Assembly: GCA_951813255.1 (NCBI GenBank)
Contig: OX638353.1
Span: 2,477,501-2,541,500 of the forward strand
Direction: 5' to 3'
From: an uncultured Dehalococcoidia bacterium
GTDB lineage: Bacteria > Chloroflexota > Dehalococcoidia > Lucifugimonadales > JAAXIE01
DNA: 64,000 bases
A program made the position numbers and the translations under genes. Under the pieces are notes generated by a model. The model was given only the letters and a program-made list of their open reading frames with translations. It had not been told where the DNA came from and did not search any database. This document shows positions 16,536 through 26,429 of this stretch, piece after piece (positions within the stretch are counted from its first letter, which is position 1; each line of letters opens with the position of its first letter).

Positions 16536-17333
16536 ATGGATTTGGGACTGACCGGTAAGGTAGCCCTGATTACTGGTGGAAGCTACGGCATCGGCAGAGC
16601 CTCGGCCATCAGCATGGGGCGTGAGGGCGCCCATGTGGCGATCTGCGCCCGGCGTGGTGAGGTGCTGGAGGAGGCTGCCTTGGAGGTAAGGGAGAAGACG
16701 GGGGCGCAGGTGCTACCGATCCAAGCCGACGTCACCAAGCCCGAGGACATCGAGCGCACCGTGCAGACAACCGTCGACCACTTCGGCAAGCTGGACATAC
16801 TGGTAAACAACGCCGGATCCTCCGCAGCCATGCCCTTTGAGGACATCAGCGACGAGGAGTGGGAGGCGGACCTCGACCTCAAGGTATGGGCCTCCATCCG
16901 GTTCACCCGTCTGGCCATACCGCACCTGCGACAAGCGGGTGGCGGTCGCATCATCAACGTTACCAATATCGGCTCCAAGACGCCGGGAGCAAGCTCCATG
17001 CCCACGGCAGCGTCGCGGGCTGCTGGCAACGCCATCACCAAGGCGCTGTCCAAGGACTTGGGCAAGGACAACATCACTGTCAACTCCATCTGCATCGGCC
17101 TGATCAAGAGCGGGCAGATGGAACGCCGCTACGAACGTCTGAAGGGCGACGACCCCAACCTGACCCTCGAAGACGTGTGGGCCCGGGGGGCACGCAACCA
17201 GAACATCCCGCTGGGCCGTGTTGGCGAGCCGGAAGAGGCGGGCGACGTCATAGCATTCATGGCCTCGGGCCGCTCGAGCTTCGTGAACGGCGTGGCGCTT
17301 AACCTCGATGGGGGGGCCTCTCCTGCTCTGTAA
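16536..17333 (+). CDS. SDR-family protein with substituted catalytic triad
   Basis: 265 residues with an intact Rossmann glycine motif (TGGSYGIGRA, residues 13-22) and NNAG at 91-94. The catalytic Ser/Tyr/Lys positions, however, read N144, T157 and R161 (NVTNIGSK, TAASR) by alignment to the three-paralogue SDRs at 50.5-52.9 kb. A subset of SDRs in Actinobacteria and Chloroflexota shares this SRAAGxAxTKALSK form, so it may be a natural subfamily instead of a decayed gene. A ribosome site AAGGAG precedes the ATG by 8 nt and a TATAAT at 16480-16485 may be a -10 box. Role unknown. Confidence 0.8.
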   Translation: MDLGLTGKVALITGGSYGIGRASAISMGREGAHVAICARRGEVLEEAALEVREKTGAQVLPIQADVTKPEDIERTVQTTVDHFGKLDILVNNAGSSAAMPFEDISDEEWEADLDLKVWASIRFTRLAIPHLRQAGGGRIINVTNIGSKTPGASSMPTAASRAAGNAITKALSKDLGKDNITVNSICIGLIKSGQMERRYERLKGDDPNLTLEDVWARGARNQNIPLGRVGEPEEAGDVIAFMASGRSSFVNGVALNLDGGASPAL

Positions 17334-17410
17334 GTCTCAAGAAGCCTTGGATCAGGATGGATATCGGGGAAAATCCTATCAGACATACAACGCCCGAAGA
17401 GGGGAGCCGC

Positions 17411-20400
17411 ATGTTGTGCCGCTGCCTTTCTCTGGACATTGAGCTTAGCCAGGACAATCGAATCCGAGCTCTGGCAGGTGTATGCCCCGATACAGGTCGG
17501 TCATTGGTCTTTCCTACGGGCCGCGAGGGGCTGAGTACGGCCTTGGACAAGCTGGACGAGCTTGCCGAAGAAGCGGACTTCCTGCTGGGTCACAACCTAA
17601 TACTCTTCGATTTGCCCCATCTACAGGCCCGCAATCCTCAACTGAACCTGTTGCGTTTGCCAAGGGTTGATACGCTCTGGCTGAATCCCTTGGCTTTCCC
17701 CCGTAATCCCTATCATCACTTGGTCAAGCACTATCAAGACGGCCAGCTCAAACGGGCGCGGAAGAACGACCCTGAACTGGATGCCCGACTGGCGTTAAGC
17801 CTCTTTACCGACCAGCAGAACGCCTTGCGCGACATGCCGGTCGCGTTGTTAGCAGCTTGGCACTGGCTGACCAGCGTGAAGCGCGGGGCCGGCGACGACG
17901 GCAGAGGATTCGACATGGTTTTCACGTCCTTGCGGCAGTCGTCGAGGCCGTTCGACGCTGAGGCCTCTGATGGGATTCATACACTACTGAAAGGGAAATC
18001 CTGTCGGACGCAGGCCCATGAAGCCCTAGCGGGCGCTGCACGGGATGGCTGGCCTCTGGCTTATGCGCTGGCGTGGCTATCGGTGTCGGGAGGCAACTCG
18101 GTCATGCCTCCGTGGGTCCGACACCAGTTTCCCGGTGCGGGGGAGCTAGTGCACAAGTTGCGGGATACGGCTTGCACTGATGCTTCCTGTGAGTGGTGCC
18201 GGGAAAGACACGACGCCAAGAAGGAGCTTAATCGCTGGTTCGGATTTGACGACTTCCGTCCAGAGCCGGTACACGAAAACCAGCCCATGCAAAAGGCCAT
18301 AATCGAAGCTTCGATGGCGGGAGAGAATGTACTGGGCGTGATGCCTACCGGTGCCGGAAAGTCCCTCTGCTACCAGATACCAGCCCTTTCGCGCTATGAC
18401 AAGACAGGGACTCTGACAGTGGTGATATCGCCCCTGGTCGCCCTGATGGAAGACCAAGTTAAGGGATTGGAGGAAAAAGGCGTTGGCTCGTGCGTTACCA
18501 TCAATGGGCTTCTGTCCATGCCAGAACGGGCCGATGCCCTAGACAGGGTGCGCTTGGGGGATGCTGGCATCCTCATCATCTCGCCGGAGCAACTTCGCAG
18601 CGTATCGGTGCGTCGAATCTTGGCCCAACGGGAGATTGGCGCATGGGTCTTGGATGAGGCCCATTGTCTGTCGAAATGGGGGCACGATTTTCGGCCCGAC
18701 TACCGTTACGTCGGGCGCTTCATACGTGAACGAGCGGCAGAGGGGCCGACTCCGCCAGTGGCGTGTCTGACGGCAACCGCCAAGCCGGATGTAGTCGCCG
18801 AAATCGTGGACTATTTCCGCACTGAACTGAACATTGAGTTGAAGTTCTTTCCCGGAGGAGCCCGTCGCACCAACCTTGAGTTCGTAGTGGAGCAGACCAG
18901 CAGTGCGCAAAAGCTGGCCGATATTCACCAAGTCCTAGCGGCTGACCTTCCCGGGGATGGGGGCGGAGGCGCAATCGTTTATTGCGCGACCCGGCGGCAG
19001 ACCGAAGAAATAGCGCAGTTTCTACAAGAAAGCGGCATGGAAGCCAACCACTTCCATGCAGGACTGTCGCCTGAGAGGAAAAAGGATGTCCAGCAGAGCT
19101 TCATCAATGGTGACCTGCGAGTCATAGTCGCCACCAACGCCTTCGGCATGGGCATCGATAAGCCGGACGTGCGTCTGGTGGTGCATGCCGATGTGCCCGG
19201 CTCGCTGGAGAATTATTTGCAGGAGGCAGGGCGGGCGGGACGCGACCAGCAGACGGCGCGTTGTGTGCTCCTCTATACGCAAGATGACGTGGAGCGCCAG
19301 TTCGGCATGTCGGCCCGTTCCCGACTGACAAGGCGGGAAATCCAAGCCGTACTGAAAGCTTTGCGAAACCTCGACAGAAAAAGTCGCTCCCACGAGAAGG
19401 ACAATCCGGAAGGGGAGGTGGTGGCTACCTCGGGTGAAATTCTGCGGGAGGACTCGGACACGGAATTTGAACGGGACTCCGTTACCGACGATACAAGGGT
19501 GCGCACCTCAGTGGCGTGGCTGGAAGAGGCGGAGCTTCTGACGCGGGAGGAGAACCGAGTGCGGGTATTCCCCTCTTCCTTGCGAGTGGGCTCTGTCGAG
19601 GAGGCCCGGGAGAAGCTGCGGAAGGCTGGCATTTCCGATGACTACCGCCACCGACTGCTGCACATCTGCGAGGCAATGGTCCAAGCGGACCCGGACGAGG
19701 GCATCTCCACCGACGAATTGATGGTGGCGTCGGGCTTAAGCCCTGAAGGTGTACGGGCTGCGCTGCACGACTTGGAGCAATTGGGCATTGCCAGCAACGA
19801 TATGGCGTTGACGGGATTCGTACACACGGGCGTACAGCGTTCCTCGCGGCAACGATTCCAAGAGGCGTCAGCCTTGGAACAGGGACTGATAGGCCTTCTA
19901 CGCGAGACTTACCCGGACATGCAGAAGGGCGACACCTCCCCACTGCACCTTCGGCTCGCATCCCAACGACTCAAGGATGAAGGGCATGGGCATGCCCTGC
20001 CGGAGCGCCTGCGCCGCATCGTACGCAGCGTAGCCGCCGATGGCCGGGATGAGGGCGGGGGCGGGGGAAGCCTCGGAGTGCGGGGGCGAGACCGGGAGAC
20101 GATGCAGATAACATTGCAGCGTGAATGGTCGGCATTGGAGAAGACTGCCGAACTTCGTCGCGCGACCGCAAGTCGCTTGCTCGACCATCTGCTGGAAAGC
20201 CTGCCGCCGGGAAGCCATGGTACGGACCTATTGGCGGAAACGACGCTGGGCAAGCTGCTGGCGGCCATCAAGTCGGACATGATGCTTACCAACGAGGTCA
20301 GAGATCCTGCCATGCTGATGGACAGGGCCCTGTTGTGGCTGCACGAGCAGGAGGTCATCAGGCTGAACAAGGGACTGACGGTGTTCCGTCCAGCCATGAC

Positions 20401-22528
20401 TATACTCCTGAAGCCGGAAAGACGCGGCTTTGCCAACGCCGACTTTGCTTCCCTTAAGGTCCACTACGACGAACAGGTAGTCCAGATTCACGTGATGGCG
20501 GAATATGTACAGCGCGGCCTTGGTGCGATGGCCGACGCTCTTCGCTTGGCCATGGACTATTTCAGTCTTCAACGTGTGGACTTCCTACGTCGCTGGCTGC
20601 CAGATCGGGACCGTATTTCACGCCAGACCACGCCGGAATCATGGCGTGCCATCGTGGAAAGCCTGAGGAATCCTATCCAGCGACGCATCGTGGCGGATGA
20701 CCGGGAGCAGGCTAACGTGCTGGTTCTGGCCGGACCTGGCTCGGGGAAAACGCGGGTGCTGGTACACCGAATCGCGTATTTGATACGAGTGAAACGGGAG
20801 AACCCTCGTGGAATTATCGCTCTGGCGTATAACCGGCACGCGGCAGTGGAGATACGTCGCCGCCTCGCGGAGCTCATTGGCGATGAAGCGCGAGGAGTCA
20901 CGGTGCTCACCTGTCATGCCTTGGCGATGCGGCTGGTTGGGGCCAGCTTTTCGGGACGCGCCAATCGCCCCGGTGATATCGACTTTCAGGGCATTCTCCG
21001 AGACGCCGTCGGTCTGCTGCGTGGAGAAGGACTGCCACCTGAAGAAGCGGACGAACAGAGGATGCGTCTGCTGTTGGGCTTTCGCTGGATTCTGGTGGAC
21101 GAATATCAGGACATCGGCAAAGACGAGTATGAACTGGTTTCCGCTCTCGCAGGCAGGACTCTTGCCGAAGAGGACGATAAACTCAGCCTCTTTGCAGTGG
21201 GAGATGACGACCAGAACATCTACGCTTTCAAGGGTTCTTCAGTAGAGTTCATCCGCCGTTTCAAAGAAGATTACAAAGCTCGTCCAGTCTACTTGACAGA
21301 CAATTATCGCTCTACAGGCCACATCGTCGCTGCTGCCAACGCAGTTATCGGGCCAACCCGTGAGAGGATGAAGGTGGACCATCCAATTCACGTTGACCGC
21401 CGACGGGCGAAAGAGCTGGATGGCGGAGACTGGGCGTTGCGAGACCCGGTGACACAAGGTCACGTCCAAGTGCTGCCCGTTGGCGACACTCCTATTTCCC
21501 AAGCTCAGACGGTTATCACCGAGTTGCGCAGGCTATCGGGCCTCGCCTCCGATTGGGACTGGGCGTCCTGTGCAGTGGTAGCCCGGGAATGGAGTTATCT
21601 GGAGCCTGTGCGCAGCTTGTGCGAACTTGAGGGGATACCAGTCCAGATGGGGAATGAAGGGTTCTCCGGCGTATGGCGCCTACGGGAGACTCAGGGGCTA
21701 GTAAATTGGCTGCGAAGCCGAAACACTCGACTGGTGACAATTTCGGACCTGAACGAATGGGTGACCAAGCAAACCGCAAACCCTTGGACGGAGCTGCTTC
21801 AGGAAGCTATAACCAAGTATGAGGGGGAGACCGGAGATGCTACAACGATGGTCGATGCCTTCATCGAATGGCTGGCGGAATGGGCCCGGGAGATGCGGCG
21901 TCTCCAGTGCGGACTCCTATTAACGACTGCTCACGGGGCCAAGGGGCTGGAGTTCGACCATGTTGCGGTGCTGGACGGCGGCTGGGACCGGTTAGGTCAG
22001 GGTGATGATGTGGATACGCAGAGGCGGCTGTACTATGTAGCCATGACACGTGCGTGCCAGACTCTGACGCTCGGACGGTTTCCGGGGCCGCATCTAATTC
22101 AGGATGCCTTGGTGGACAACCCATTCGTGTTGTATCGCTCACCTTCAAGAAATCCTTCAGCGTCGAAGGAACTCGCTCGTCAGTACAGGAGCTTCAATCT
22201 GAAGGATGTGTTTCTGAGCTTTGCGGGATACCACGCGCTCGGCCATCATGTACATAATGCCATTGCTGGGCTGGGGCCGGGTGACGTGCTGCATGTGGGA
22301 GTCGAGTCGAATCGTTGGGAATTGATGGACGACGAAGGGACGGTCGTAGGAAGGCTAGCCAGCGGGTTTCAAGCACCCAGCGGAATGCGGTGCGCCTCAG
22401 CCGCCGTGCTGGCCGTCGCCACATGGGACCGAGAGAGTTCTGAGCCCGAGTACCGGACCGGGTTGCGTTGCGATTCGTGGGAAGTCGTAGTGCCCGAATT
22501 GGTGTTCGAGCCAATTTACTCCAATTAG
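17411..22528 (+). CDS. Exonuclease-like / RecQ / UvrD fusion helicase
   Basis: A giant protein of 1705 residues from this ATG (1723 from an ATG 54 bp upstream; the later one has a GGGGAG ribosome site and begins at the domain edge). Order: an RNase H-like 3'-5' exonuclease domain (about 1-150: LSLDIELS, LLGHNLILFDLPHL, ELDARLAL); a complete RecQ core with Walker A VMPTGAGKSLCYQIPAL (about 312), DEAH box WVLDEAHCLSKWGHDF (about 411), IVYCATRR and the RecQ arginine-finger region QEAGRAGRDQQTARC; then a UvrD/PcrA-type SF1 helicase with Walker A LAGPGSGKTRVLVHRIAYLI (about 1105) and DEYQDIGKDEYELV (about 1228), ending TAHGAKGLEFDHV and YYVAMTRA. Both motor domains look intact. Presumably a DNA repair or recombination machine in the cytosol. 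Confidence 0.9.
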   Translation: MLCRCLSLDIELSQDNRIRALAGVCPDTGRSLVFPTGREGLSTALDKLDELAEEADFLLGHNLILFDLPHLQARNPQLNLLRLPRVDTLWLNPLAFPRNPYHHLVKHYQDGQLKRARKNDPELDARLALSLFTDQQNALRDMPVALLAAWHWLTSVKRGAGDDGRGFDMVFTSLRQSSRPFDAEASDGIHTLLKGKSCRTQAHEALAGAARDGWPLAYALAWLSVSGGNSVMPPWVRHQFPGAGELVHKLRDTACTDASCEWCRERHDAKKELNRWFGFDDFRPEPVHENQPMQKAIIEASMAGENVLGVMPTGAGKSLCYQIPALSRYDKTGTLTVVISPLVALMEDQVKGLEEKGVGSCVTINGLLSMPERADALDRVRLGDAGILIISPEQLRSVSVRRILAQREIGAWVLDEAHCLSKWGHDFRPDYRYVGRFIRERAAEGPTPPVACLTATAKPDVVAEIVDYFRTELNIELKFFPGGARRTNLEFVVEQTSSAQKLADIHQVLAADLPGDGGGGAIVYCATRRQTEEIAQFLQESGMEANHFHAGLSPERKKDVQQSFINGDLRVIVATNAFGMGIDKPDVRLVVHADVPGSLENYLQEAGRAGRDQQTARCVLLYTQDDVERQFGMSARSRLTRREIQAVLKALRNLDRKSRSHEKDNPEGEVVATSGEILREDSDTEFERDSVTDDTRVRTSVAWLEEAELLTREENRVRVFPSSLRVGSVEEAREKLRKAGISDDYRHRLLHICEAMVQADPDEGISTDELMVASGLSPEGVRAALHDLEQLGIASNDMALTGFVHTGVQRSSRQRFQEASALEQGLIGLLRETYPDMQKGDTSPLHLRLASQRLKDEGHGHALPERLRRIVRSVAADGRDEGGGGGSLGVRGRDRETMQITLQREWSALEKTAELRRATASRLLDHLLESLPPGSHGTDLLAETTLGKLLAAIKSDMMLTNEVRDPAMLMDRALLWLHEQEVIRLNKGLTVFRPAMTILLKPERRGFANADFASLKVHYDEQVVQIHVMAEYVQRGLGAMADALRLAMDYFSLQRVDFLRRWLPDRDRISRQTTPESWRAIVESLRNPIQRRIVADDREQANVLVLAGPGSGKTRVLVHRIAYLIRVKRENPRGIIALAYNRHAAVEIRRRLAELIGDEARGVTVLTCHALAMRLVGASFSGRANRPGDIDFQGILRDAVGLLRGEGLPPEEADEQRMRLLLGFRWILVDEYQDIGKDEYELVSALAGRTLAEEDDKLSLFAVGDDDQNIYAFKGSSVEFIRRFKEDYKARPVYLTDNYRSTGHIVAAANAVIGPTRERMKVDHPIHVDRRRAKELDGGDWALRDPVTQGHVQVLPVGDTPISQAQTVITELRRLSGLASDWDWASCAVVAREWSYLEPVRSLCELEGIPVQMGNEGFSGVWRLRETQGLVNWLRSRNTRLVTISDLNEWVTKQTANPWTELLQEAITKYEGETGDATTMVDAFIEWLAEWAREMRRLQCGLLLTTAHGAKGLEFDHVAVLDGGWDRLGQGDDVDTQRRLYYVAMTRACQTLTLGRFPGPHLIQDALVDNPFVLYRSPSRNPSASKELARQYRSFNLKDVFLSFAGYHALGHHVHNAIAGLGPGDVLHVGVESNRWELMDDEGTVVGRLASGFQAPSGMRCASAAVLAVATWDRESSEPEYRTGLRCDSWEVVVPELVFEPIYSN

Positions 22529-22549
22529 TATTGACGGAAGAGGAATCAT

Positions 22550-23734
22550 ATGAGCGAGCGTGTGGAAGAGTTTCGACCCCCTCAGAGGCTCCTGTTGGGG
22601 CCGGGCCCCAGCAGCGTCAATCCACGGGTGCTGCAAGCCATGACCCAGCCGGTACTAGGTCACTTGGATCCCGTGTTCTTCAAGTGCATGGACGATGTGT
22701 ACGACATGCTGTGCCGCCTCTTCCGCACCTCCAACAAAATGACCCTTCCCCTCTCATCCACCGGCACAGGTGGCATGGAAGCCTCGCTGTGCAACGTGCT
22801 GGAGCGGGGTGACACGGCAGTAATCGCCATCAACGGGTTTTTCGGGCGGCGTATGGCCGACATCGCCCGTCGCTGCGGGGCCGACGTGCATACCCTGGAG
22901 TTCCCGCTGGGCACCGCCATCGACCCCAACGTGGTGGAGGAGGAACTCAAGCGACACTCCCATGTGAAGGTGTTGGGCGTGGTCCATGGAGAGACCTCCA
23001 CTGGCATCCTCTCGCCCTTGGAAGAGCTTTGCGCCTTGGCCCACCGTCATGATGCCCTGATCATCGCTGACACCGTCTCGTCCCTCGGTGGACACGAGGT
23101 GGCCGTCGACGACTGGGATGTGGACATCTGCTACAGCGCTACTCAGAAGTGCATAGGCGCACCACCGGGCCTGGCCCCCGTCACCTTGGGGCCCCGGGCC
23201 ACTGATGCAATGCGGAACCGGGAGACGCCGGTGCAGAGCTACTATCTTGGTATGGCTGACTTGGAGACCTACTGGTCAAACACGCGCGCGTACCATCACA
23301 CGACCCCGATCTCGATGATGTATGCCCTGCGCGAGGCACTGGCGATGATGGTAGAGGAGGGGCTGGAAAACCGTATCGAGCGTCATGCCCGCTGCGCGGC
23401 CGCCCTCCGTGCAGGTCTACAGGCCATGGGCATCGGCCTGTTCGCTGACCCGGCACACCATCTCGACCCATTGACCACCGCTGTCATACCGGACGGCGTA
23501 GAGGACACCAACGTACGTACCCGCCTGCTGGACGACTACAACATTGAGATTTCGGGCGGATTGGGCGAAACGCGCGGACGCATCTGGCGTATCGGCCTCA
23601 TGGGCGACTCCTGTCGCGAGGTCAACGTCCTCGCCCTGCTCTCGTCACTGGAGCGAATCCTACCGGGTGAGGGCTTCGCAGTTGAGCCCGGCAGCGGCGT
23701 AGCCGCTGCGCAGCGGTCGCTGGTCGCAGCCTAG
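22550..23734 (+). CDS. Alanine/serine-glyoxylate aminotransferase family (class V PLP enzyme)
   Basis: 394 residues. The N terminus PQRLLLGPGPSSVNPRVLQAM is typical of AGXT/SGAT. The PLP lysine is K200 (CYSATQKCIGAPPGL), preceded by the PLP-contacting DTVSSLGG. The family transfers an amino group from alanine or serine to glyoxylate to form glycine. Glycolate oxidase genes about 3 kb downstream would supply glyoxylate. The start is 22 bp after the helicase stop, with AGAGGAA 7 nt before the ATG. Donor specificity cannot be read from sequence. Confidence 0.9.
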   Translation: MSERVEEFRPPQRLLLGPGPSSVNPRVLQAMTQPVLGHLDPVFFKCMDDVYDMLCRLFRTSNKMTLPLSSTGTGGMEASLCNVLERGDTAVIAINGFFGRRMADIARRCGADVHTLEFPLGTAIDPNVVEEELKRHSHVKVLGVVHGETSTGILSPLEELCALAHRHDALIIADTVSSLGGHEVAVDDWDVDICYSATQKCIGAPPGLAPVTLGPRATDAMRNRETPVQSYYLGMADLETYWSNTRAYHHTTPISMMYALREALAMMVEEGLENRIERHARCAAALRAGLQAMGIGLFADPAHHLDPLTTAVIPDGVEDTNVRTRLLDDYNIEISGGLGETRGRIWRIGLMGDSCREVNVLALLSSLERILPGEGFAVEPGSGVAAAQRSLVAA

Positions 23735-23864
23735 CGCAATCCCGTAATGTATCGGCTGCCACGCCCGTAACCTGTGGCAACCTGCAGTACTTCCTTTCGA
23801 GGCCCTGGAACGGTGGGATGTTACAGTCCCTCCTATGCGGTGAGTCTGGAATCAGGGACGGGCC

Positions 23865-26429
23865 TTGAGCGAAATCACTTGCCCCAACTGCCAACAGCTA
23901 AACGCTGCCAGCAACCGATTCTGCATCGGTTGTGGTCTCGCACTGGCGGAGGACAGCCCTGGGGATGCTGGGGCTCCCGCAGCCAGCGAAGGTCATCCGG
24001 ATTTCCTTTCTGAACTGGCCCAAGCGAGAAGCGAACTCTACGATGCCAGTGCGCTCTTGCAACGCCTTGAGGGGCGCATATCACGGCTGGAAGGCAGAGG
24101 GGGGACGTCAGCCCAACCCACGACGCCGGGCCCAGACGCCCCGGCGTCCACTCAACAATCCGCCACTCCGTCAAACCCACTACCGACAACTCCCACCATG
24201 TTCCCAAGAACTCCGCCCACCGCACCCCAGCCAGCAATGAGAGGTGGAGTTCCCCGTGCGAGTGCCTGGGAGGGCTGGTCGCCGTCCCGCTATGTCCGCC
24301 CCCAACGCAGCTCCATTGACTGGGAGCAGGTGCTGGGACGGAACTGGTTTGCCATCATCGGGGCAGTGGCTTTAGTGGTGGGAATCGGTTTTTTCCTGAA
24401 ACTCGCCTTTGACAATAACTGGATCGGCGATACGGGGCGAGTCCTTTTAGGTGTAGGTGTCGGCTTGGCGCTGATGGGGGCTGGAGAATATACCTCCCGG
24501 CGCGTCCCCCGATGGTCCCAGCCTGTGACGGCAGGCGGTGCGGCCATCCTCTACCTGGCCCTCTATGCGTCCTACGGCCTCTACGAGCTGATCCGGCCCG
24601 ACCTAGCGTTCCTGTTCCTAGCCTTGGTGGTCGCCGTGGCCGGCGTGCTGGCCCTGCGATACGAGTCAATGGTAATCGCTGTGCTGGGTATCGTTGGAGC
24701 GTTTCTTGCGCCACTACTGCTGGGGCCAAGCCTGCCTGATGTCAGACTGGTGCTGGTCTACATCCTGCTGGTGGACATCGGAATACTGGGGGTGTCGACC
24801 TTCCGCAACTGGCGGTGGTTCACACTGCTGGGGTGGATTGGCTCCTACGGCCTGTTCGCCTACTGGCTTAACGAGTTCCCAGACTACGGTCCTCTTCTAG
24901 CTCAGAGCGCTCTCACAGCTGTCTTTCTGGTGTTCGCGGGAGCGACGACCCTGTTCCACCTGCTGTGGAAGAGGGCCCCAGGCCCTCTGGACATGGCGCT
25001 GGTCGCTGCCAACGCTGCCGGGTTCTTCGGGCTCACGTTCCTCATATTGTGGGATGACTACGAGGATTGGTTTGGATTGATCGGGCTTGGGCTGGCCCTC
25101 TTCCATGGGCTGATGGCCTATGCGTCGGTCAAGCGGTCGGGGGGCGCCTCGGATATGGCCTTGATGGCCTTGCCGGTGGCGATGGTGTTCCTGACTATCT
25201 CCGCCCCACTTCAGTTCAGCGACTATTGGCTGACGGTTGCTTGGGCGGGCGAGGGCGTCGCGTTGGTCGGGGCTGGGTTCCTGGTGGGCAGGTGGCATGC
25301 GCGCGCATTCGGGCTGGGCGTGTTGGCGCTCGCCGTGGGCAACCTTCTCATATTCGGCGCTCGGGTGGACTTGGAGGGTTTCAGGCTGGTGCTCAATGAG
25401 CGAGTGATTGCATTCGTGGCCGTGATCGCCGCCTTGTACGCTGCTGGCGCGGTCCATTGGTGGGCGCATGGCCACTGGCGGGCAGGCGCCCATTGGCGCG
25501 CAGGGCACATAGCAACGAAGGCATGGGAGCAATACGCCACACCTTCACTCTTGGTGATGGCCAACGTGCTTACATTGACGCTGTTGAGCATGGAAATTGT
25601 CGACTATTTCGACTACCGGGTTGCTTGGGCAAGGGAATTCATGGACTCGCAGACCGCAGATAACGGCAAGTATCTGGCCCTGACCATCACCTTCGCCCTG
25701 TACGCCTTCATTGTGACCGTTGTGGGCCTGTGGCGCGGGGTGCAACTTGCGCGATGGGGAGGGCTGGCCCTGATGGCGGTGGCTGTGGGGAAGCTGCTGT
25801 TGGTCGACACCTTCTTTGTGAAGTTGGATCCCCGGAGCTTCGTCATCTTCCTGAACCACCACTTCCTAGCCGTCGTGGTCGTACTGGCGGTCCTCGCTGC
25901 GCTGGCTTACCTGTTCCGACGGGAACGGTCGTCCCTGCACGAATGGGAATCCTACGCGTTCCCCGGGTTCGTGATCGCCCTGAACGTGGTCGCGGTGTGG
26001 GCCTTGAGCCAGGAAATGGTCCACTACTTCGACAGCCGGGAGATTGCACTTGGAGGGGACTACCTGAGCGCCAAGCACCTTTCGCTGACGGTGTTCTGGG
26101 CCTTCTACGCCATTGCTGTGATCGCTGCCGGAATCGCTCTGCGGTCGAGCCAAATCAGGCTGGCAGGGATGGTCCTGCTAGGGGTGCCGGTCATCAAGTT
26201 ATTCATATTCGATGTGTTTCTCCTGGAACGAGGCTACAGGGTGGCCGCCTTCGTCACCCTGGGCGTGCTCCTGCTTGGCACCGGGCTTTTCTACCAGCGC
26301 TACAGCCAAGCCATCAGGGGCTTCTTCTTTGGCACACAGACAGAAGACCAAGGCACAACTGCGGTCGATGGGCCGTCTGAGTCGGGCCGCGAAGGCGAAG
26401 ATACGCGCCAAGGTGGAGGGCCGGGCTAG
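23865..26429 (+). CDS. DUF2339 multi-pass membrane protein with zinc-ribbon N terminus
   Basis: 854 residues from a TTG. The N terminus is a zinc-ribbon with two CxxC pairs (ITCPNCQQLN... RFCIGCGLAL). A coiled-coil stretch (about 47-75) and a Pro/Thr/Ala-rich linker (about 76-140) lead to roughly 20 or more hydrophobic helices from residue 158 on, including GVGVGLALMGAGEY and LLLVDIGILGVSTF. This is the DUF2339 family of large polytopic proteins of unknown function, found in bacteria with polysaccharide or envelope-related neighbours. The stop shares CTAG with the stop of the convergent glcF. Confidence 0.85.
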   Translation: MSEITCPNCQQLNAASNRFCIGCGLALAEDSPGDAGAPAASEGHPDFLSELAQARSELYDASALLQRLEGRISRLEGRGGTSAQPTTPGPDAPASTQQSATPSNPLPTTPTMFPRTPPTAPQPAMRGGVPRASAWEGWSPSRYVRPQRSSIDWEQVLGRNWFAIIGAVALVVGIGFFLKLAFDNNWIGDTGRVLLGVGVGLALMGAGEYTSRRVPRWSQPVTAGGAAILYLALYASYGLYELIRPDLAFLFLALVVAVAGVLALRYESMVIAVLGIVGAFLAPLLLGPSLPDVRLVLVYILLVDIGILGVSTFRNWRWFTLLGWIGSYGLFAYWLNEFPDYGPLLAQSALTAVFLVFAGATTLFHLLWKRAPGPLDMALVAANAAGFFGLTFLILWDDYEDWFGLIGLGLALFHGLMAYASVKRSGGASDMALMALPVAMVFLTISAPLQFSDYWLTVAWAGEGVALVGAGFLVGRWHARAFGLGVLALAVGNLLIFGARVDLEGFRLVLNERVIAFVAVIAALYAAGAVHWWAHGHWRAGAHWRAGHIATKAWEQYATPSLLVMANVLTLTLLSMEIVDYFDYRVAWAREFMDSQTADNGKYLALTITFALYAFIVTVVGLWRGVQLARWGGLALMAVAVGKLLLVDTFFVKLDPRSFVIFLNHHFLAVVVVLAVLAALAYLFRRERSSLHEWESYAFPGFVIALNVVAVWALSQEMVHYFDSREIALGGDYLSAKHLSLTVFWAFYAIAVIAAGIALRSSQIRLAGMVLLGVPVIKLFIFDVFLLERGYRVAAFVTLGVLLLGTGLFYQRYSQAIRGFFFGTQTEDQGTTAVDGPSESGREGEDTRQGGGPG

